This document shows, in pieces, positions 28,802 to 37,608 of a stretch of 64,000 nt of DNA. The notes under the pieces are model-generated. The model saw only the letters and a program-made list of their open reading frames with translations, had not been told where the DNA came from and did not search any database. Source of the DNA: Prochlorococcus sp. AG-409-J16 (GTDB taxonomy: Bacteria; Cyanobacteriota; Cyanobacteriia; PCC-6307; Cyanobiaceae). The translations under genes were made by a program, and so were the position numbers. The stretch covers positions 142,254 through 206,253 of the forward strand of contig QCKB01000003.1 in NCBI GenBank assembly GCA_003215655.1, written 5' to 3'. How positions within the stretch are numbered: position 1 is the first letter of the stretch; the number at the start of each line of letters is the position of its first letter.

Positions 28802-29530
28802 TTACCTGTCCAAAAAAGCCTTCTGAATAGCATGAAGATCCTTCAAACCTGGCTCTGCCACATCAAGCATAGTGTTGAGCTGCTGTCGACTAAAAGGAGC
28901 CCCTTCTGCTGTGCCTTGTAACTCCAAGAAACGTCCATCAGCCGCCATAACTACATTTAGATCTATATCCGCGCGCGAGTCTTCGCTGTAATCCAAGTCA
29001 AGCAAAACATCGCCTCCGACCATGCCTACTGAAACCGCAGCGACTTGGTCCTGAAGAGGTTGCTTTGTCAAAACACCTTTGCTAATCAACCTGTCAAATC
29101 CACGTGAAAGTGCAATCCAAGCACCAGTTATTGCTGCAGTGCGGGTGCCTGCATCAGCCTGAATCACATCACAATCAATTAAAACTGTTCTTTCTCCAAG
29201 CGCATTCATATCAATAACTGCTCTCAAACTACGTCCAATTAATCGCTGGATCTCCTGAGTCCTTCCTGAAAGCTTTAACAACTCTCTTTGCTGACGCTGA
29301 GGAGTTGACCCAGGGAGCAATCGATATTCAGCACTCAACCAGCCCTGATTTGAACCTTTCCTCCATCTAGGTACACCTTCCTCTATACAAACGCTACAAA
29401 TAACTGAAGTCTTTCCTGTACTGATAATTACTGAACTAAGAGCAAATCCCATTGGATCCCAAAGGATTTCAGAAGGCCTCAATTCTTCTGGGAAGCGACC
29501 ATCAAACCTCTTTTGCTTTCGATCAGACAT
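28802..29530 (-). CDS. rph: Ribonuclease PH
   Basis: A phosphorolytic 3'-5' exoribonuclease for tRNA 3' trimming; a hexameric ring is known for the family. The 242 residues include GRFPEELRPS, EYRLLPGSTPQR, GRSLRAVIDM, IDCDVIQADAGTRTAAITGA and DLDYSEDSRADIDLNVVM, which carries the catalytic acidic residues. Good phosphorolytic processing matters here because the tRNA genes in the window do not encode CCA. The ATG at 29530 is preferred to the TTG one codon upstream. Confidence 0.96.
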   Translation of the reverse strand: MSDRKQKRFDGRFPEELRPSEILWDPMGFALSSVIISTGKTSVICSVCIEEGVPRWRKGSNQGWLSAEYRLLPGSTPQRQQRELLKLSGRTQEIQRLIGRSLRAVIDMNALGERTVLIDCDVIQADAGTRTAAITGAWIALSRGFDRLISKGVLTKQPLQDQVAAVSVGMVGGDVLLDLDYSEDSRADIDLNVVMAADGRFLELQGTAEGAPFSRQQLNTMLDVAEPGLKDLHAIQKAFLDR

Positions 29531-29670
29531 CAAGGAAGTATTGCGATGGGGGAAACTAAGCCAAAGGCATTGGCTCTTAATACACCATAGATAGTGTCAA
29601 TTTAGTTGTAAGACTGGAATAGACCGCTAGATTTAATGCCAGCAATGCTACCTATCCTCTTGAGACTCTG

Positions 29671-30294
29671 ATGAATGCGCGACTGAGTACAAGTTATAAC
29701 CCCCTTTATCAGGCAAAGTTAGAAGAACCTGAGAATCAAAAGGAAGAACTAACAACATCTCGGACTGAAACCTCTAGACCATCCCTGCATCTTGTCTCGC
29801 AAGAGGGGCAACTCCAAGTTCATACAGCTGCTTATAGAGGAAGTTTCTCTGTTGTTCTTAGTGAGGCACTTAGGTCGGCCGGTCTAGGTAGTCGAGTAAT
29901 GGTCGCCCAATTCCTCAAGGGAGGTGTTAACCAAGGTCCAAATGGTTACGTAAGACTATGTGGAACTCTTGAATGGCTTCGGCCAGACGTATCAGAATGC
30001 CTATCAAATCCTGTTAGTGATTCAGATAATGACTCAGAGTCTCAATCTTGCAAACAAGCCGTTCTAAATATCTGGGAAATTTGCAAAAATCGATTAATGG
30101 AGGGGAATATTGACCAACTGGTTCTTGATGAAGTTGGACTAGCAATTGCCCTTGGCTATATCCAAGAAAGCGACGTATTGGCTACTCTCGAAGAACGACC
30201 TGGCGCAGTAGACGTAATAATTACTGGCCCGTCTATCCCATCACGAATTATTGACATGGCTGATCAGATCACAGAATTACGCTCCGGCTTCTGA
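29671..30294 (+). CDS. CobO/BtuR-like P-loop-family protein with degenerate Walker A
   Basis: A 207-residue protein related to cob(I)alamin adenosyltransferase. LSEALRSAGLGSRVMVAQFLKGG matches the region after the P-loop of CobO. LDEVGLAIALGYI and VIITGPSIPSRIIDMADQITEL match the later blocks. The Walker A site is not a GxxGKT motif; it reads HTAAYRGSFSV, so ATP binding is doubtful. The N-terminal 40 residues are polar and probably disordered. Its stop overlaps the dcd start (ATG within TGATG), indicating coupled expression. It is probably a repurposed paralog, not a working adenosyltransferase. Confidence 0.75.
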   Translation: MNARLSTSYNPLYQAKLEEPENQKEELTTSRTETSRPSLHLVSQEGQLQVHTAAYRGSFSVVLSEALRSAGLGSRVMVAQFLKGGVNQGPNGYVRLCGTLEWLRPDVSECLSNPVSDSDNDSESQSCKQAVLNIWEICKNRLMEGNIDQLVLDEVGLAIALGYIQESDVLATLEERPGAVDVIITGPSIPSRIIDMADQITELRSGF

Positions 30295-30887
30295 TGCTAA
30301 AAAACGACAGATGGATTAACGAACAGGCTGCTGAAGGGATGCTTGAACCTTTTCAAGCAAGCTTGGTTCGTCATTTACAGCCTGAATCAAATGAACACCC
30401 AGTCCTGAGCTTTGGATGCTCTTCATATGGATATGACCTGCGACTTTCTTCAAAAGAATTCCTGATTTTCCGTCATGTTCCAGGCACAGTTATGAATCCG
30501 AAGAGATTTAACTCAGCCAACCTTGAACCAACCAAACTGCATAAAGATAAAGACGGAGAGTATTTCATACTTCCTGCGCACTCATATGGATTGGGTGTTG
30601 CATTAGAAAAAATGAAAGTCCCTCCAAATATCACAGTAATTTGTCTTGGGAAAAGCACCTATGCACGACTTGGAATTATCGTAAACACCACTCCTGCTGA
30701 AGCGAGCTGGGAGGGACATCTAACTCTTGAGTTCAGCAATAGCTCAGGAGCGGATTGCAGAATTTATGCCAACGAAGGGATATGTCAATTGCTATTTTTC
30801 GAAGGTGATCCTTGTGATACAACTTATAGCGACCGACAAGGGAAATACCAACATCAACCAGAGCGCGTAACACTCGCAAGAATCTAA
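30294..30887 (+). CDS. dcd: dCTP deaminase
   Basis: Makes dUTP from dCTP to supply dTMP synthesis. In 197 residues it shows SFGCSSYGYDLRLS, VCLGKSTYARLGI, TPAEASWEGHLTLEFSNSS and EGICQLLFF, the conserved dUTPase-fold motifs, including the active-site Glu in EASWEG. It overlaps the CobO-like gene and is followed 137 bases later by thyX, giving a small deoxypyrimidine cluster. Confidence 0.95.
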   Translation: MLKNDRWINEQAAEGMLEPFQASLVRHLQPESNEHPVLSFGCSSYGYDLRLSSKEFLIFRHVPGTVMNPKRFNSANLEPTKLHKDKDGEYFILPAHSYGLGVALEKMKVPPNITVICLGKSTYARLGIIVNTTPAEASWEGHLTLEFSNSSGADCRIYANEGICQLLFFEGDPCDTTYSDRQGKYQHQPERVTLARI

Positions 30888-31024
30888 ATTGCCCCTCAAG
30901 AAATTAAGGCTAAATAAATCTTTTTATATAATTCAAATTAACAGTAAAATAAGAAGTTAAAAACGAAATCTTAATCATATTAGCAATAAAATCCATGCTA
31001 AGATGAATAAAATTATAGATTAGA

Positions 31025-31660
31025 ATGAGCAACGTAAAGCTAGTCGTCTCAACACCTGAAGCAGAAAAAATGATGGCTTATGTGGCGAGGGTCAGCAATC
31101 CGAAGAATCAGGCAAATGAAGACTTCTCTGGGCTTATTAAATATTGCATTAAAAATCAGCATTGGAGTGTTTTTGAACAGGCATTTATGACCCTAGAGAT
31201 TGAAATAAGTAGAGGTATTGCCGCACAGATTCTCCGGCACAGATCCTTTACCTTTCAAGAGTTTTCTCAACGTTATGCCGACAGCACACAACTAGGCGAG
31301 ATACCACTACCTGAATTACGTAGACAAGACTCAAAGAATCGTCAGAACTCTATCGATGATTTACCACAAGAATTAAAAAATTCCTTTCAACAAAAAATAA
31401 AACGACAATTTGACGAATCGATTTCATTATATGAATCAATGCTGGAAGCTGGTATTGCAAAAGAATGTGCAAGATTTGTTTTACCTCTTTCGACAATGAC
31501 CAGGATCTACATGACCGGGTCATGTAGATCCTGGATTCATTATATAAACTTAAGGTCAGGCCATGGAACGCAAAAAGAGCATATGGAAATAGCCAATGAA
31601 TGTAAAAAAATCTTCTGCAAAGTCTTCCCGGTTGTATCTCAATCCTTAGAGTGGGAATAA
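31025..31660 (+). CDS. thyX: Flavin-dependent thymidylate synthase
   Basis: Methylates dUMP to dTMP using FAD, NADPH and methylene-tetrahydrofolate. The ThyX signature RHR-X7-S is at residues 71-81 (RHRSFTFQEFSQR). The dUMP-binding C-terminal block YMTGSCRSWIHYINLR is near 162-177. The length of 211 is normal for the family. The coding sequence of that C-terminal block contains a perfect 35-base palindrome, listed separately. The AT-rich leader from 30888 is likely its promoter. Confidence 0.96.
   Translation: MSNVKLVVSTPEAEKMMAYVARVSNPKNQANEDFSGLIKYCIKNQHWSVFEQAFMTLEIEISRGIAAQILRHRSFTFQEFSQRYADSTQLGEIPLPELRRQDSKNRQNSIDDLPQELKNSFQQKIKRQFDESISLYESMLEAGIAKECARFVLPLSTMTRIYMTGSCRSWIHYINLRSGHGTQKEHMEIANECKKIFCKVFPVVSQSLEWE
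31500..31534. repeat. Perfect 35-base palindrome inside thyX
   Basis: Two 17-base arms (CCAGGATCTACATGACC and its exact reverse complement) separated by a single G at 31517. It lies within the codons for the conserved TRIYMTGSCRSW block of ThyX. See findings. Confidence 0.95.
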
Positions 31661-31690
31661 TTACCAATTTAGTTTAAAGATAATCATTAA

Positions 31691-32263
31691 TTAACCGTGG
31701 CTTCTTGGCATTGCTTCTAAAAGCTTTGATCCCTTGCTCTGTTTATACAAGCCATTAATAGAATTCAATTGAGTAGAAGGACCTGGTCCGAATAAATCTG
31801 GAATATTCCTATCATTTATAAGTGCATCTGAAATTTCTAAAAGTTGTTCACCTTTTAGAACTCCTATTGATTTACCCTTGTAATCACCATTAGCTCCAAA
31901 AAAGTTCAACTGTGGTATTCCATTAACTTGATATTGATCAATTAAATCCTGCCACCTTTGATTATCTACATTTAATAGAACAACATCCAAACGATTCTCA
32001 TATTTCTTTTCCATTTGAATCATATCTGGTGTCATTGATTTGCAAGCTTCACACCAATCAGCATAGAACTCAAATACTGTTGGTTGCCCATTCCACAAGG
32101 CAATCTCTGGATCTAAAGATCGTCTAGCCAAGCTGTCTAAGGATTGATCAGCATTAAAGCCTCCGCGCAATACAAATAATGCAAAAGCCAAGACCAAGCT
32201 TATTGCGAGGAAAAAGAAACTCATTGCTTTGCCTAATACTGGATCTTCTGATTTGCTTGCCAT
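31691..32263 (-). CDS. txlA: Membrane-anchored thioredoxin-like protein (TxlA/HCF164 type)
   Basis: A 190-residue protein with one N-terminal membrane helix (AMSFFFLAISLVLAFALFVL) and a thioredoxin domain facing the lumen or periplasm. The active site is WCEACK (near residues 69-74) after TVFEFYADW. The cis-Pro is in VNGIPQLNFF. Homologs reduce apocytochromes or transfer electrons across the thylakoid for cytochrome b6f assembly. Length and layout match TxlA/HCF164. Confidence 0.88.
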   Translation of the reverse strand: MASKSEDPVLGKAMSFFFLAISLVLAFALFVLRGGFNADQSLDSLARRSLDPEIALWNGQPTVFEFYADWCEACKSMTPDMIQMEKKYENRLDVVLLNVDNQRWQDLIDQYQVNGIPQLNFFGANGDYKGKSIGVLKGEQLLEISDALINDRNIPDLFGPGPSTQLNSINGLYKQSKGSKLLEAMPRSHG

Positions 32264-32394
32264 ACTTATGAGTAGCCTGTTTACTTTCTAATTGAATTTT
32301 ATCTAATGATAATTCGAATAAGATAATAATTTACTTCCTATAACTAAAATAAAGTTCAATTGACCTGAAGTTTTTTATAAATAAACTTCCAAGC

Positions 32395-34500
32395 CTAATT
32401 TCCCACTGAACAAAAATCCTTGTCCAAGTTCAAATAACTCCAAAAATTACCAAGCACTTTCTTGACATAGAAACGAGTTTCTGGATAAGGGATGGTCTCT
32501 ACCCAAAGCTCTGGATCCGAATAAAGATCTGACGAAATCCAACGAGAAACAACTCTTGGCCCTGCATTATAACTAGCAATAGTCAAGAATGAGTTCTCCT
32601 CCCAAGACTCCAATAGATGGGCTAAATAACGACCCCCTAGTAATAGATTCAATTCAGGGTCCACCAGTTGATAATGAGTTAATGAGGTTGATGAAAAATC
32701 CTGGGCTGTTTGATACATAAGCTGCATTAAGCCTATAGCTCCGGCGTTAGAGATAACGGCTTCAGAAAATCTCGACTCCTGCTTGACTACTGCTAAAAGT
32801 AATTCTTTAGCTACACCAGTTTCTTGGCTTGCCTTCTTTATTTCTGAGATAAAACGATAGGGATATTGACTTAAGTGGACAACTTTTTGCTTCTCACAAT
32901 CCTTTGGAATCAAGCCAAGACTAACTTCCCGAAGCTTCCTTAATCCAGTCCACTCATCTCCAACAGCAACCCTTAAACGACCTTCAACTAAAGCCTCTTG
33001 AAAATCATATTTTTCTTGTTTTGAACTGTTTATATGGAAACTACGCCAGCTTTCCCATGCCTCTTTGAAAAGCCCCAACCGCCAAAGATTATTTACCAAA
33101 GAATATTTGCTCTGAAGCTCATCCCAGCCGAGATTACTATACGAAAAATCATCTTCATTCGATCTTTTAAGAGAAAGAGCATCTATTTCCCCAAGTCTCA
33201 CAGAGGCTCTCCATGAGTAATAACCTGAGGGATATGAATGAAGAAGCCTTCTCCAAATTCTTTCTGCCTCAATATTTCTACCCTGCTTTAAAGCAGTAAA
33301 ACCTAACCAAAAAAGTTGCCTAGAAGCAAAAGGTGTAGAAAGTTTTTCACTAGAAATGCTATTAAGCAATGTCTCAGCATAATTCCATTTTTTCTTAATC
33401 AGAGCCTCCCTAGCAAGGTCCCATTGCAACTGCCATATATCAGGATGCTCGGGCCAAAGTTTAAAAATAATTTGTGGGTCCTTAATTATTTTAATACGTA
33501 CCTTTGCCGCTGCAATACTAGGTGAATTATTAATAAGTTCCTGAGGCAATTTCTCCAGAAAATCTTCTCGAAATTGATAGGGCTTACTAAGTAAGCTTAA
33601 AGCCTTTTTAGTTTCAATAGAATTTGAGTATCTTTGTGCTAAAAAAAGCAGAAAATCCTCTCCTTTTTTCCTCTCATCTTCATTTCCCTGAAGCAAAGAC
33701 TTACCTATTAAAAATAAAAGTTCTGGATCATTAGGCTTGTCTCTCAAGCAATTCAATGCAGAATCTGAGTCTCCAAGCTTTGCTAAACCAATTGCCAACC
33801 ACTTGCGTTCCAAGACTGATGCATTTGCTAAGGAGGAAGAGGCACAAGCATTCCGCAAAACATTATCAGCACCATACCAACGCTCGCCCCAGCGAGCTAA
33901 ATGCAAGGCTGCTTTAAAAAAGTTACCTTCACTTCTAAATAGTTCTAAAGCACTTGCCAGCGCTGCTGGATGTGATGGTTGAGTCAAAAGCAACTCTTCC
34001 CTGAGTTCTGATCTTTCGCGGCCTAATGTGTAATAAGCGTCAGCACTTGCTGCTGAATAAGGGAAACGTTTAAGCAACATCTCCCAAGCATTCTTTGAAA
34101 CATTTATCTCTCCTATTCTTGCAGCATTCTGCGCCTGTAATTTCAATACAACTGCCGCCATTGGACTATCACCCCAACCTTGAGAAGCAAGAAGCCTCTT
34201 TAATCTTCTTGGTGACTGCATAGACTTACTAGCTAGAATTAATGCGGCCTCACGACGCCTAACCGGATCAATAGATCTCCGATAAAATTCCCATAGCTTT
34301 CTCTCTGATAAACCAGAATTTAATTGTCCTTGTCTCACTCTTACTAGTTCCTGGCTGCCAAGTATTAATAATAGGCTTATTAATGGGATAAGTGATAAAA
34401 AAAGAGGTGCAATAGGAAATTTTCTTTTAGCAATAAAAATCTTTATCTGTTTAATTCTATTAGTTAATAAGAGTTTATCAATATATAATATAGTCCACAT
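32395..34500 (-). CDS. Soluble lytic transglycosylase-like protein
   Basis: A 701-residue exported murein hydrolase. One N-terminal membrane segment (about 30-50, PIAPLFLSLIPLISLLLILG) anchors or exports it. A long helical, TPR-like superhelix fills residues 60-560, as in Slt70. The C-terminal SLT domain shows KQESRFSEAVISNAGAIGLMQ (catalytic Glu in ESRF) and ASYNAGPRVVSRW. It cleaves peptidoglycan between MurNAc and GlcNAc. It is divergent from glmM. Confidence 0.9.
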   Translation of the reverse strand: MWTILYIDKLLLTNRIKQIKIFIAKRKFPIAPLFLSLIPLISLLLILGSQELVRVRQGQLNSGLSERKLWEFYRRSIDPVRRREAALILASKSMQSPRRLKRLLASQGWGDSPMAAVVLKLQAQNAARIGEINVSKNAWEMLLKRFPYSAASADAYYTLGRERSELREELLLTQPSHPAALASALELFRSEGNFFKAALHLARWGERWYGADNVLRNACASSSLANASVLERKWLAIGLAKLGDSDSALNCLRDKPNDPELLFLIGKSLLQGNEDERKKGEDFLLFLAQRYSNSIETKKALSLLSKPYQFREDFLEKLPQELINNSPSIAAAKVRIKIIKDPQIIFKLWPEHPDIWQLQWDLAREALIKKKWNYAETLLNSISSEKLSTPFASRQLFWLGFTALKQGRNIEAERIWRRLLHSYPSGYYSWRASVRLGEIDALSLKRSNEDDFSYSNLGWDELQSKYSLVNNLWRLGLFKEAWESWRSFHINSSKQEKYDFQEALVEGRLRVAVGDEWTGLRKLREVSLGLIPKDCEKQKVVHLSQYPYRFISEIKKASQETGVAKELLLAVVKQESRFSEAVISNAGAIGLMQLMYQTAQDFSSTSLTHYQLVDPELNLLLGGRYLAHLLESWEENSFLTIASYNAGPRVVSRWISSDLYSDPELWVETIPYPETRFYVKKVLGNFWSYLNLDKDFCSVGN

Positions 34501-34665
34501 TTTTCATTGAAAAGTATAAGGAAAAAATAATGGATTCATAAATTTCAAAGGAGATGCGCCTGTGCTTTATCAATTGAAGAATTTTAAGCAAATCAACCCC
34601 AAAATGGTTTTTAGCTTGAGCTTCGAACTGTCGCCCTATAAGATTTGGGCACTTTTAAGACCTGA

Positions 34666-36066
34666 ATGGTCACTGCTACAAACTTTCCAACTGAAGCCCC
34701 ACTGGGATCGAGCAATACAAGTTTCGGGACTGACGGCATAAGAGGGCGCGTAAATACCGTGCTCACACCATCTATTGCAAAGCAAGTGGGCTTTTGGTCT
34801 GGTCAAGTGCTTATTGGAGACGGACCAGTAGTCATAGGAAAAGACTCAAGAGTTAGTGGAGACATGCTTACTGCAGCATTGACTGCAGGCCTTAATGCTG
34901 CGGGGAAGGAAGTCTGGAACATAGGACTTTGCCCAACTCCTGCAATCCCTTTCATTATCAGGAAATTAAACGCAACTGGTGGCTTAATGATTTCCGCTAG
35001 TCACAATCCACCTGAAGACAATGGCATCAAAATATTCAACACCAATGGCGTCAAACTGAATTCTGAACAACAAAAGACCATAGAACTAGGATTAAGAGGT
35101 CAGATAATCAAAGGTGATTTCCATACAGAAACACAATCTTTTGGAAAGTCATTTCAACGACCAGAGCTTTTAAACCACTACACAAATAATCATTTAGAAA
35201 ATTTTCAGGGTGCCTCTTTCAAAGGGATTCCAATAGTTTTAGATCTCTGTTGGGGATCAGCAACTGCATGCAGCGCAAAAGTATTTGAAGCTCTTGGAGC
35301 TGACCTAACAATCCTCCATGGTGAACCTATTGGAGAACGAATCAACCTGAAATGTGGCTCAACAGATTTAAGCCTTTTAAAGAAGGCTGTATTAGAAAAA
35401 AAAGCTGAAATGGGTTTTGCATTCGACGGTGATGCTGACAGAGTCCTAGCGATTGACAGGCAAGGCCGCATAGTTGATGGAGACCACATCCTTTTTCTTT
35501 TGGGGAGTCATCTGCAAGAAAGAGATGCGCTACCGAACAACATGATTGTGGCAACAGTTATGTCCAACCTTGGGTTTGAACGTTCATGGATAGACCGGGG
35601 AGGAGTTCTAAAAAGAACCCCAGTAGGTGATCAGCATGTACATGAAGCAATGATTCAGACAGGCTCTGCTCTTGGGGGAGAGCAATCAGGCCATATCCTT
35701 ATGGCAGACAATCAATTGTGCGGGGATGGACTTCTTACCGCTCTTAAGATTGCCACCCTATGTAAAGAGCGAAAACAATCACTCGCGGATTGGATGAACA
35801 AAAGTTTTAAGCCTTATCCTCAAAAACTGGTAAACATTTCAATTCCTGATAACCAAGTTCGCAAAGAGTGGAAAGATTGTGAACCCTTTCATGAAGCTAT
35901 TTCAAACGCAGAAACAGCAATGGGAAATCATGGACGTGTACTTGTTAGGGCAAGCGGGACAGAACCTCTGCTTAGAGTGATGGTTGAAGCCTCAGACCCC
36001 AAAGCAGTAGAGAGTTGGACCAATCAACTTGCTAACTTAGCCGAAGAGCATCTGAATGCAGCATAA
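34666..36066 (+). CDS. glmM: Phosphoglucosamine mutase
   Basis: Converts glucosamine-6-P to glucosamine-1-P for UDP-GlcNAc and peptidoglycan. The 466 residues include GTDGIRGRVN, the phosphoserine loop ISASHNPPEDNGIK (Ser112), the metal site FAFDGDADR and the C-terminal RASGTEPLLRVMVE. The sugar-binding GGEQSGHIL loop favours GlmM over ManB/Pgm. The start is an ATG. It pairs functionally with the divergent transglycosylase. Confidence 0.95.
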   Translation: MVTATNFPTEAPLGSSNTSFGTDGIRGRVNTVLTPSIAKQVGFWSGQVLIGDGPVVIGKDSRVSGDMLTAALTAGLNAAGKEVWNIGLCPTPAIPFIIRKLNATGGLMISASHNPPEDNGIKIFNTNGVKLNSEQQKTIELGLRGQIIKGDFHTETQSFGKSFQRPELLNHYTNNHLENFQGASFKGIPIVLDLCWGSATACSAKVFEALGADLTILHGEPIGERINLKCGSTDLSLLKKAVLEKKAEMGFAFDGDADRVLAIDRQGRIVDGDHILFLLGSHLQERDALPNNMIVATVMSNLGFERSWIDRGGVLKRTPVGDQHVHEAMIQTGSALGGEQSGHILMADNQLCGDGLLTALKIATLCKERKQSLADWMNKSFKPYPQKLVNISIPDNQVRKEWKDCEPFHEAISNAETAMGNHGRVLVRASGTEPLLRVMVEASDPKAVESWTNQLANLAEEHLNAA

Positions 36067-36149
36067 GGCGAATATCAAATATTCATGCGATAGCCAGCAG
36101 GGAGACTTATTACAGATTGATCCAAATTAATTGGATTAATATTTTATTT

Positions 36150-36803
36150 CTAAGTGAACCTATTAGTTGCAACATTTTGATTCCTAATATAAAGCAATCG
36201 ATATATAGTTAAATATTGACTTTCGGCATAGATCTCTCTTTCTGTCTTAACACTAAAAGGGCTCGAATTCAAACAGGAATGTTTTTGCGATTCAGATAAA
36301 TCAAAACAATTACTTATCTTAATTACTTCTATCATGTTTTGCATAACTGACTGAATATCAGTTTGAACAAATAATTCCCTACCTGGTTGCATTGACTTAC
36401 CCAATGCAATCAATAAAGAAGGTTGAATTACACTCCTTTTTCTATGACGCTGCTTAAACCAAGGATCAGGAAATTGTATCGAAACTCTTTGAAGTTGATC
36501 TGTCTTTAAGGATTCTAACCAATTCTTTAAGCTCACATTCGCATTACAAAACAAAAAACAAACGTTGAATAATTCGCACAGTTCTCTATCCCTATTAGCT
36601 GCTTCTACCAGCCTAAGGCGAATCTCTACTCCAAGGTGATTCCAATCCTTTTGTATATTCGCTAAATCCATTAAAAATTTCCCCCTAGCCGAGCCAATAT
36701 CTAGATGAATGGGAAGGTCTGGATCTTCAAACAAATCATCTGGCCCAGGAAGGTCTCTAGGCAACTGAAAGTAACGACTAAGGGGATTAACGTGCTGCCT
36801 CAC
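36150..36803 (-). CDS. trmB: tRNA (guanine-N7-)-methyltransferase
   Basis: Makes m7G46 in tRNA. The 217 residues carry the SAM site LDIGSARGKFLMDLA, NHLGVEIRLRLVEAA, and the diagnostic IQFPDPWFKQRHRKRSVIQ. The C-terminal part (after about 160) is slightly longer than in E. coli and poorly conserved. The start is GTG. It converges on glmM with an 83-base gap. Confidence 0.93.
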   Translation of the reverse strand: MRQHVNPLSRYFQLPRDLPGPDDLFEDPDLPIHLDIGSARGKFLMDLANIQKDWNHLGVEIRLRLVEAANRDRELCELFNVCFLFCNANVSLKNWLESLKTDQLQRVSIQFPDPWFKQRHRKRSVIQPSLLIALGKSMQPGRELFVQTDIQSVMQNMIEVIKISNCFDLSESQKHSCLNSSPFSVKTEREIYAESQYLTIYRLLYIRNQNVATNRFT

Positions 36804-36996
36804 TCTGTCAATCCTTTACTTAGTTGCCTTGAATCATCACTACAGTCACAACAAAACCTAGGGCCATGAAATCGGAAATTACATCGCATTAGTCCTATCT
36901 CAATAGCTAAAAAAAAAGAGGTTCATAAATTAGACCTTATCAAAACCAATAAAGAGTGAAGTGCAATTGATAAAGTCACACTATCGAAATTAACTA

Positions 36997-37608
36997 GTGG
37001 CTGAACTTCCTTATCGCTCCCTTGTATGGTTGACCTATCGACTAGGTGCAACATTTGCAGTTGGTCTTCCCCTAGTACTTCTGATATGGGCAACTTTACG
37101 TAAAGAAGCCTCCATGGTGAGACTTCTGATTATCTACTGGAAGATCTCAAGCCTTCTAGCGATAAGCATTCTCCTTCTTACAGATCAAAAGCCAATCGGA
37201 TTTATAACGATATTCATTTCACCACTACTAATGATCACATCAGTCTGGTTCTGGGTAGATCTAAATGAAGAACTGGCTGATCTACCACCTTGGCGCCCCC
37301 TACCATTAACAGTAAGGCTTTGGAGATGGGCCTTGAGCAGTTTTGGAGTTTTGTCGTTAGCCATAAGCTCCGTAACCCTCCCATGCCTCAAAGGACTCGC
37401 AGGTGATAATTGCCAGGCCTGGATTGAAGCCCCAATGAAATTACATATCTTTGTAGAAAGAATTTTTAATTTCTTATTTGGAGGGCAATGGACTGAATCT
37501 GTAGCAGCATTTATTGGATACGTAGCATTAATCGCTTATATCGTTGGACTAATACAATGGCTTCTACTTCGCTTCCCTCGCCAAGGGCGGATTGCTGGAG
37601 AGTTTTAA
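36997..37608 (+). CDS. DUF3177 family membrane protein
   Basis: A 203-residue protein with about five hydrophobic helices and the conserved start [22 protein letters not shown] mid-segment [19 protein letters not shown] and two Cys in the loop [15 protein letters not shown] are notable. The family is cyanobacterial and of unknown function. The start is GTG. Its stop overlaps the convergent ileS gene by four bases. Confidence 0.78.
   Translation: MAELPYRSLVWLTYRLGATFAVGLPLVLLIWATLRKEASMVRLLIIYWKISSLLAISILLLTDQKPIGFITIFISPLLMITSVWFWVDLNEELADLPPWRPLPLTVRLWRWALSSFGVLSLAISSVTLPCLKGLAGDNCQAWIEAPMKLHIFVERIFNFLFGGQWTESVAAFIGYVALIAYIVGLIQWLLLRFPRQGRIAGEF

Noticed and set aside
31350..31667. 105-codon minus-strand frame across thyX
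   Set aside because: Antisense shadow; the peptide similarity to ThyX around RIYMTRSCRSW comes from the palindrome, not from a duplicated gene.
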